From contig JACTVC010000022.1 in the NCBI GenBank assembly GCA_018417955.1, positions 806,001-870,000 on the forward strand: 64,000 bases of DNA, written 5' to 3'. Position 1 is the stretch's first letter. The number at the start of each line of letters is the position of its first letter. This stretch comes from Laccaria trichodermophora (Eukaryota; Basidiomycota; Agaricomycetes; Agaricales; Hydnangiaceae). The position numbers and the translations under genes were made by a program. Below the pieces are notes generated by a model. The model searched no databases and had not been told where the DNA came from. It saw only the letters and a list, made by a program, of their open reading frames with translations. This document shows positions 56,577-64,000 of the stretch, piece after piece.

Positions 56577-56968
56577 TGTAAGAATATCTATACAAAGATA
56601 ACGTAGACTCAGTGTTTGCGCAGGTAAGCCAAACGACTGTAGATTCACCTATACGAAGATAACGTAGACTACGGGTGAATCAGTAATGTGAAATAGAAGG
56701 TAAGTAGAAGATATTCACCTCAGTGTTTGCGCAGGTAAGCCAAACGACTGAGGTGTAAGTACGTAGAGTGGGCTATTTAACTGCTACGGAGTAATCAAAG
56801 GCACGCATTACATTAGGACGCGTGCAAGGTACGTATCATGAGTGATAAAGAATATGAAATATACATGAACATGTGAGTAAAGAGAACTGAATGTAAGTAA
56901 AAGAATTTCTCTGAAGATATGGAGAACGGGATGATTACGAGGACGTCGTGACCTTGAATATTCCAACA
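56577..56968 (-). repeat. 3' LTR of the Copia element
   Basis: 392 bp, in element orientation beginning TGTTGGAATATTCAAGG and ending TTCTTACA (TG...CA). It lies directly after the polypurine tract. Internal sub-repeats ACGAAGATAACGTAGACT and CAGTGTTTGCGCAGGTAAGC each occur twice. Confidence 0.9.
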
Positions 56969-56981
56969 CTCCCCCTCAAGG
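56969..56981 (-). promoter_or_regulatory. Polypurine tract
   Basis: CCTTGAGGGGGAG immediately 5' of the 3' LTR in element orientation, the primer site for plus-strand DNA. The pol stop codon TGA lies inside it. Confidence 0.8.
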
Positions 56982-57401
56982 CACGGAAAGTCCGAGCTGA
57001 GACGCGAAGTGCTTGACCTTGGCGGATGGAAGGGCTTTGGTAAGCGTGTCGGCGACCATGTCGTCCATTGGGCAGTAGATAAGTCGAACGGAACCGTTTT
57101 CGATGATGTATCGAATAAAATGGAATCGGATGTCGATATGCTTGGTGCGAGCATGGTACTGGTGGTCTTTAGCGAGGGCCACAGCAGATTGATTGTCCGA
57201 AAAGAGAGTTGTCGGGTCGAGCTTCCCAGGGAAAAGTTGGGAAAGGAGGGAGCGAATCCATAGGGCTTCCTTTGCCGCATGAGTAATGGCAACATATTCA
57301 CTCTCCGTAGTGGAGAGAGAAACGATTTCCTGCCGTTTAGCACTCCACGAAACTGCTCCCCCGTGAAGCATGAATGCGTACCCTGAAATGGCGTGCCTAT
57401 C

Positions 57402-59299
57402 CATCAGGAAATCTTGAGACTCTGAATTATCCGTGATTTACATGATTTATACAGAATTGACCGTAAATTACGCACAAATGACGGGATTGAGACTATTGAG
57501 AGAATTAACAGGATTAAGTAAAATAAAACGGGCACCGTTTGATTGTGCTTAATTGATGAACAATTGCAATGCAATTGGCCATTCATTTACTGATGAATTG
57601 ACACTTCTTTTCACGCAATTAGGGAGAATTCAAATTATATTGCATGGCAATTGACTACATACATAACAACTTATAAACTATGTTTGAACCGCTAGGGCCG
57701 TACTGAGTAACTCGCAACCGCTTCACCCTCCTTCCTCCACTGCCCCCTCTCGAATCCATCCCACTCCTCTTTCGCATCAATCCACCAGCCCTGAACGTCC
57801 TAACATCGTTGCGCAGCCCCTTCATCTCCTCTGCAGTGCTATAGAGAAGCGCGTGTGTGTTTGCACGTCCTAGAGGAAGGGGCAGTGTCATTAATCATAC
57901 CCAAAGGTGCTGCTCAGAGAAGGAGACGTAGAAATACCATATGAGTTTTTTTGTCCCGTGAGGCAGGGTGAGTGGGTTTAAGAGGGAGAGGGATACATAC
58001 CTTAAGTGCCAGAGTTTTGACTCCGGCGAGGCAAATGCCCTCAAATAGACATCGTTTGAGGGTGTTGTCGACATCGCCGAATGTGGCTGAGGGCATGGTG
58101 GTGACGTGGTTGACGGGTGCTACGTTGGCTGCTGGGCGAGGTCGTGGGGTTGAGACAGGAGAAGAATGGGTTACCGACATGCTCACCTGCACTACTGTGG
58201 ATGGTGACAAGAGCATGTGTCATTGTGTGGACGAAGTGGGACATCCAGAGGGGATCGTTGACGTGCCACGTCGTCTTCTCCTGCCCTGTCAACGCTCACT
58301 TAGCTGGCACAGCGCCAGCCCACAATGGTGGGTGCTCACCACTCATGATGCAAGGCAGCGGTGACGAAGAGTGGATGATGGGGTGGTGGAGGAGAGTTGT
58401 ATGTAGAAGAAGGGATGGAGAGTGAAAGCAAAGGATGGAGTCAAGACGAAGTTGAGTTTGGTGATTTTCTCACAGTTCAACTTCAACAATCAACAACGTC
58501 ACATGTATCGGAGCTTGAACTAACTTCAACATTTCTGCAACAACACCACGAATCAGGATGACGAGCGCCGTGGGATTAACGCAACGTCATGACGAAAGGG
58601 AGCACCCATTGCGAGCCGATGGTGAGGGCTGCAACAAAGGTGAGTACCCCAACCCATTGCGCTCAACTTACAATGCTGACCACCCCACTACCTCTGATGT
58701 TGCTGGCGCACTTTGCAGCCCCACCACCTTTACCAATGTGTCCCACCTGCGGTTGCGATGCTTCCCCACCACCTCCACCTCTGCTGCTGCTGCTGCTGTG
58801 CCACCTTTTTCACTGCTGTTGGCACTCCACACCCAGTGGTTGAGCAACCACACCTTCACTACTGATGATGCATCTCTGCTGTCGACACGAGCCTACTCTA
58901 CCTCCACTGTCATTGACATGATCAACACCCTATGCTATGTGCCCTCCACTGTGCTGCCCTGTGTCCTTGTCACTGTAGTTGATTTATATAGAACTTCAGA
59001 ATGTTAGTAATGGAACCAATTGAATTGATATACTTAAATCCATATGAACTGAGTATATATTTCTCAACAAAATTTCGCAGATAAGCCAGTGGGGCTTTTC
59101 CACTTTTTAGTATAAGTGTGAACAATCTAAATTTTAACTTTTCAGTTGAGAAGAATTGACGAGAATTGTTGAATAATTATGCACAATTGACATCTCCATT
59201 TTCCGTTAAGAAGAATTGAGAAGAATTTACCAACAATTGTGCACAACACGTTCAACCCGCTGAATTGTGCACAATTATGAATTTTGGATTTTCCTGATG
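57402..59299. mobile_element. 1.9-kb element nested in the Copia RNase H region
   Basis: The ends are inverted CATCAGGAAA at 57402 and TTTCCTGATG ending 59299. Removing 57402-59299 with one copy of the flanking TC restores the Copia frame (SMAED-RHAISGYAF). The outer 250-300 bp on both sides are AT-rich with GAATT-type motifs; the middle, 57.7-59.0 kb, is GC-rich. It has no transposase, so it is non-autonomous. The very short TIR and 2-bp duplication do not assign it to a superfamily. Confidence 0.75.
57690..58140 (-). pseudogene. Putative captured gene fragment inside the nested element
   Basis: On the minus strand, MPSATFGDVDNTLKRCLFEG then ICLAGVKTLALK ends at a GTATGT donor, and after a TCTAG acceptor GRANTHALLYSTAEEMKGLR continues to another possible junction (GTTAG before RTFRAGGLMRKRSGMDSR). 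The exon-intron-like pattern and GC-rich codons inside an AT-rich element suggest a host gene piece carried along. Parent gene unknown. Confidence 0.4.
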
Positions 59300-62200
59300 T
59301 CCTCAGCCATGCTCCCATCTGCGTCTGCATATCCAACTAAACTGCCCTTCACCTCGCCATAAGTCAGCCACAAATCTGCCGTGCCCTTCAGATAACGGAA
59401 GATCCGTTTGACAGCATCCCAGTGCGCAAGTCCGGGGTTCTTGGAGAAACGAGAAACAGTTTGTACTGCATACGAAATGTTGGGACGAGTGCTGAGCGAG
59501 GCGTACATGAGTGATCCGACTGCTTCGAGGTAGGGGACGTCGCGCATCTTGGCAATTTCAAGCGTAGTTGCTGGAGCCTGGGAGGTGGAAAGCCGGGTGC
59601 TGGTTTCCATGGGCGTCGATACAGGCTTCAAGTCCTGAAAGTTGTATCGGGCAATGATGGAGTCGATGTACGAGTGTTGGGACAGGTGGATGGTACGGTG
59701 TTCACGGTCACGTTTGATCTCGATGCTGAGGAGCCAGTGGAGCTCTCCAAGGTCAGTAATCTCAACATGTTGAGAGATCTGACTCTTGAAGGCCACAATG
59801 AGTGAAAGCGTGGACGCGGCAATTGTGCAGTCATTGACATGCACAACAATGATTATGGTGGCGTGACCATTGTGACCACCATGACGGTAGAACACTGCTT
59901 GGTCAACATCGCTTCGCGCAAACGCCAAACGCTTCGTCAAGATGTCCACCAGCTTCTGGTACCAGCGGCGACCCGACTGCTTCAAGCCATACAACGTCTT
60001 CAGCAGGTGGCAAACTTTCCCAGAAGAGTTGGGTGCAGGATAGCCAGGGGGTTGTTTCATGTAGATCATTTCATTCTCGGTAAGTTCGCCATTCAAGTAT
60101 GCGCTCTTGATGTCGATCTGATGAAGTTCGAAATCCAGCTTGGTGGCCATGGCGAGTACAGTCCGAATCGACCCCAACTTTGCAACCAGCGCAAATGTGT
60201 CAAAATAATCAACACCCGGCACTTGCGAGAATCCCTGGGCGACTAAACGTGCTTTGAAACGTATGACATTTCCCGCTGCATCTTTCTTCACTCGAAAAAC
60301 CCACTTTGACCCAACTAGGTTGGCCCCAGCTGGTAAATCAACCAGCTCCCAAGTACCAGCGTCCTCGAGCGTCTTCAATTCCTCGAAGATCGCTTTCTCC
60401 CAAAACAACCAATCCGGACCGCGTTTTGCTTCAGCGAGGCTGCGAGGTTCCAAACCTTCAGCCTCACTCATCTCTGCCACCATGGCATACTCAACGAGGT
60501 CAACGGCTATCAATGCTTCAGGGGTTTCCTCCCCCTCAGGTTCCTCAACAACGGCAGTCGGCACTTGAACACCAGGTGTGACAACGGGATCAGATGGGCA
60601 TGAAGAGCTCACAGTGCGCCCAGAAAGAATGTCAAGTACACGTTGGCTTGGCTTGCGAGTGCGTGTCAAACGGGGTTCTTCATCCACAGGCACAGTTTCA
60701 GCAAGTGGTGTGGATTGAACAGGTGGTGTCTCAACAGCAGGGGAAGAGGATGGTGAAGTGGAAGTAAGTCCGTTAGTTGTCGTTTCGACGAACTCCCATT
60801 GCTCCCCCTCGAGACGATCAACTGACACACTAGTAGGGTCGAAATAAACGTTGCGTTCGACCGTGACAGTCTTCGAGTCCAGCCAATAAATGCGGGCACC
60901 CTTGCTCTCGTCATCAACACCAACCCAGCGGCCTTCACGAACACGACCACCCAACTTATTCCCCTTCTCAATGCGGACCCAACACTTATCACCCCATTCA
61001 CGCACGCCACTCAAATCTGGCTTCACGCCAAGAGCCGCCTCATAAGGTGTTCTGCCATCAACAGCCTTTGTTGATGTGCGGTTCATTAACCAAACAACGT
61101 GGCGCGCCGCTTCACCCCACAAATATTTTGGGAGGCCACTAGCATGCAGGAGGGCTCGAATCCGTTCAACGATAGTGCGGTTACACCGTTCTGCGACACC
61201 ATTGTGCTGAGGGGTATGATGAACGGTGAGTTTCTGCTTCGTACCCTTTGACTTTAAATGAACCGTGAACTCTTTTCCCAGGTATTCTCCCCCTTGATCT
61301 GAGTGAAGAACACGAATCGGCACATCAAGTTGGTTCCCACACCAAGCCTCAAACTGCTGGTAGGCTTCAAAAGCCTTGTCCTTTGAGCGCAAAAGATAAA
61401 GATGGGTAAGCCGAGTGTAGTCGTCGACGAATGTTATGTAATAACGTCGTCTGCCTTTCGTTTGAACAGGGGCAGGTCCCCAGAGGTCGGAGTGGACCTC
61501 TTCACCAAATTTCTTGGCACGCTCGCCCTCACGAGCCTTTGGAACCGACTTTCATGTAGCCTTAGCGTAGACACAAGACTTGCAGAAAATTTCTGCATCG
61601 GCTGTAGACACCAGACGAACTCCTGTTACAAAACCCTGGGTAATGAGTTTCTTCGCGATGCCTGGGGAAATGTGACCCAATCGACGATGGAGCTGGTCCA
61701 AGGTAATAGCCTCTTCTGCTACATTTGCAGATTCCTCCTCATGAACAACTTTGTACAGGCCTCAGCTCGATTTGGGGATGGAGCCTAGTTCCTCCCCATC
61801 AGGACCTCGAACAACGCACTTGCCACCTCCAAAAGTGGCTGTAAAACCATTGTCGTCGAGTTGTCCAATGGACACAAGTGTGTATCCAACCTCGGGAGCA
61901 TACAGAACTTCTGTGAGGCGCAGCTGCGAGATGTCAGCTCTGTTAGGTACGTCGATAACCATCTTGCCCTTTCCAACAGCTTGAAAATCTTGCTTGTTGG
62001 CAGCTCGGAAGGACTTCGGTGAAATCTCGATAAAATTTTTGAGATCATTTCGGTATGGGGATATGTGGGATGTGCAACCAGAGTCGTAAACCTCGGTACG
62101 TGTGGCATTCCCTGTGTTGCTACTGGAGCTAACAAATGCCGCAATGTCTTCAGGAATGCCAGGGTCCTCCAGCGCAAATGGCGCATCGACGGCTGGCACG

Positions 62201-63411
62201 GAATCCTCAAACAAGTCATTGGGATCCCAATCACTCCCCTCAGAACACTCTCGGTCCCTCACCCCTTCATCTGCCGCCTCAGAAAACCAGTCGTTATCAG
62301 TAACGGCACCACTCTCAGGCTCGTCATCTGAATCAGAGTCCGACAGAACCTGGAGGTCAGGCATACTGTCATCTGAATCAGAGTCTGACACAACCTGGAG
62401 GTCAGGCATGCTGTCATCTGACTCATAGTCAGTGACGGCCACGGCAGCAAAAGCCCCCTCGCATTCGGAGTCCGAGTTCACGCCAACAGCGGCATTGGCA
62501 GAGCTGCTTTTTGGTGAGTCTTTCGATTTCTTTCCATCCTTCACTTTGTTGGGACATTTATCCCTAAAATGCCCTTCCCCTCCACAGCCCCAGCAGGAAC
62601 CACGAGGATATTTGTGGTTACGGCCCCCAGCCTTTCCGCCCTTCGACGAAGATGCAGTCATAGCCTCGTCGCGATCGTCCTCTTTGGGAGACTTCCCATT
62701 AGAGCGACGTGAGCGCTGAGCTTTCTGCCGCTCGTACTCCTCAGAGATCAGGGAAATGAGGGCATCGGGATCAATGGTCTTCGATGTGGCATAGAGCTTA
62801 GCAGTGGCAAGCTGATTTGAGGCGAAGTTGGACAGGGATATAGGAAGGGACGAAATGATGGTGGAAAGGTAATCCTTGGTGTCAATCTCGACACCAACTG
62901 TTGCTAACTCCTCACACTTCACACGTAGGGAATCCAGGAACTCTCGGACATTGCCCTTCTCAGGGCACTTCATGTCCAAGAAGCGTGCGCGAAGCTCTGT
63001 TTGCGCGAACGCGCCTTTCTGGGTAAATTCCGTGGTAATTGCTTCCCAGCGTTCCTTAACTGACGTCTTGTTTCGAACACGCATCAGGGCAGAATCCGGC
63101 AATTTCTGGGTGAGCAGGGACCTGGCCGACCGCTCGTCCTTGTCCCATTTCTCGATAGAGGTGAGTTCCTCAGTAGTGGGTGCAGAGGGGTTTGCGGCAG
63201 TGGGGCGTGGGGTGGTACCAGAGAAGTGACCCCAGAACCCTTTAGCCTGGATGGCGTCTTCGAAACGGAGGGAAAATACGGCCCAGTTGAGGCCAGTAGT
63301 ATCGAGCTTGGGAACAGTTGACGGGAGGATATCGTTGGTGGTGACAGACATAGTAGCAGCGTGCAAGGGGTACACAGTAAAAATAGGCAGGGTGCGCGGG
63401 GCCCAATAACC

Positions 63412-63728
63412 TGTAAGAATATCTATACGAAGATAACGTAGACTCAGTGTTTGCGCAGGTAAGCCAAACAACTGTAGATTCACCTATACGAAGATAACGT
63501 AGACTACGGGTGAATCAGTAATGTGAAATAGAAAGTAAGTAGAAGATATTCACCTCAGTGTTTGTGCAGGTAAGCCAAACGACTGAGGTGTAAGTACGTA
63601 GAGTGGGCTATTTAACTGCTACAGAGTAATCAAAGGCACGCATTACATTAGGACGCGTGCAAGGTACGTATCACGAGTGATAAAGAATATGAAATATACA
63701 TGAACATGTGAGTAAAGAGAACTGAATG
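63412..63728 (-). repeat. 5' LTR of the Copia element, lacking 75 bp at its outer end
   Basis: Matches 56577-56893 over 317 bp with six differences seen by eye, all transitions, five of them at CpG sites. The 75 bp that should follow to the right are replaced by unrelated sequence from 63729. The primer-binding region GGTTATTGGGCCC starts right after the LTR in element orientation. Confidence 0.88.
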
Positions 63729-64000
63729 GGTGACTTCCCATAACACAAATTCGCTAGATTTAAATAAATCGATGAGATCTAGGGTCTTTTGCCGGGATGC
63801 CGAGTCTTGTAAGGGTTCAACTTTGATGGAGGCCCTGGTTGGCACCCAGTTATAAACCTTAATCTATTCAGAGGGTACAGACCCCTCGAATAGATTTCAA
63901 ATGCTGGAATCAACCCTGCCATCATGACACCTTTCCTTCCTGGGTACGTTTTCTTCCCACATAGCTTAGTCAGCTCTACCTCATCCTGCTCTACTCTCCT
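63729..64000. other. Right flank, nothing recognised
   Basis: AT-rich flank beyond the truncated LTR. Contains AGATTTAAATAAATCGATGAGATCT-like near-palindromic sequence around 63757-63781, but no gene. Confidence 0.4.

Larger units (their letters stand above)
56976..63351 (-). pseudogene. Copia gag-pol polyprotein, disrupted
   Basis: Starts at the ATG at 63351 (MSVTTNDILPSTVPKLD). Gag (UBN2 type) ends in the knuckle CWGCGGEGHFRDKCPN near 62600. Protease is VYDSGCTSHISPYRND. Integrase shows HRRLGH, SDLWGPAP, LHSDQGGEYLG and PQHNGVAERC. Reverse transcriptase begins TWELVDLPAGANLVGSKWVF and reads VVHVNDCTIAAS where V-D-D is expected. RNase H has GYADADG, then after the insertion SGYAFMLHGGAVSWSAK and SLSTTESEYVA, ending KHFASQLGLSVP. 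In-frame TGA stops occur at 61760-61762 (after IPKSS) and 61552-61554 (after VYAKAT), and 57402-59299 is inserted in RNase H. The element cannot make an active enzyme set. Confidence 0.92.
56577..63728 (-). mobile_element. Ty1/Copia LTR retrotransposon, inactivated
   Basis: A complete 3' LTR (392 bp) at 56577-56968 and a 5' LTR at 63412-63728 lacking its first 75 bp flank one gag-pol reading frame on the minus strand. The order is gag, protease, integrase, reverse transcriptase, RNase H, the Copia order. RNase H is split by a 1.9-kb insertion, two stops interrupt pol, and the reverse transcriptase active site is changed. No target duplication can be read because the outer 5' end is missing. 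Confidence 0.93.

Noticed and set aside
57402..59299. Helitron interpretation of the element nested in Copia
   Set aside because: An A|T insertion reading with a TC start is possible on the plus strand, but the other end lacks CTRR and a hairpin, while both ends share inverted CATCAGGAAA.
1..64000. tRNA or rRNA genes
   Set aside because: Looked for GGTTCGAATCC-like T-arm sequences and rRNA-like blocks by eye; none convincing. A covariance-model scan would be decisive.

Overview
The window reads as nuclear DNA of a filamentous basidiomycete, most likely an agaricomycete. The evidence is genes split by many GT-AG introns of about 46-70 nt; a GH71 alpha-1,3-glucanase, a small secreted cysteine-rich protein, an F-box protein and a tandem family of BTB-like genes; and a transposon load of that lineage (Copia, 5'-truncated LINE, hAT and mariner MITEs, large TIR elements). 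Gene models below were spliced by hand; exon ends were chosen by frame, GT/AG and, where possible, paralogue agreement.

Layout. 0-15.4 kb is gene-bearing: a disordered partial protein (1-1100, minus), PanB ketopantoate hydroxymethyltransferase (4048-5116), GH71 glucanase (5759-7886), secreted cysteine-rich protein (8183-8601), F-box protein (9130-10629, minus), an unknown gene (11446-12063), an inverted-repeat element holding a TA-flanked MITE (12.3-14.1 kb), and a MYND zinc-finger protein (14176-15343). 15651-23200 is one 7.55-kb element with 380-bp terminal inverted repeats, a decayed multi-exon minus-strand gene, and an internal 2.84-kb insertion between identical 319-bp direct repeats. 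24.6-25.1 kb holds a casein-kinase-1 relic.

25.9-31.5 kb is the most interesting block. Three intact, tightly packed genes encode an XPG/GEN1-type structure-specific nuclease, a tyrosine recombinase with its catalytic residues, and, convergent to them, a protein with a SAP-like segment. A recombinase, a flap/Holliday-junction-type nuclease and a putative DNA-binding partner side by side suggest a Crypton-like mobile or recombination module. This is inference from gene content; no ends were found.

32-48 kb holds two unknown disordered proteins and five paralogous BTB-like genes with the same two intron positions. The cluster is broken by a 570-bp hAT-type MITE with perfect 8-bp target duplication and a 3.2-kb LINE with a 16-bp target duplication and poly(A) tail. 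48.4-55.8 kb is a non-autonomous, possibly CACTA-like element whose interior is a giant palindrome of about 57 copies of a 90-bp satellite. 56577-63728 is a dead Copia element whose RNase H is split by a further 1.9-kb element carrying what looks like a captured gene fragment. Its damage is mostly CpG-to-TpG, suggesting methylation-driven decay. No tRNA, rRNA or CRISPR array was recognised.
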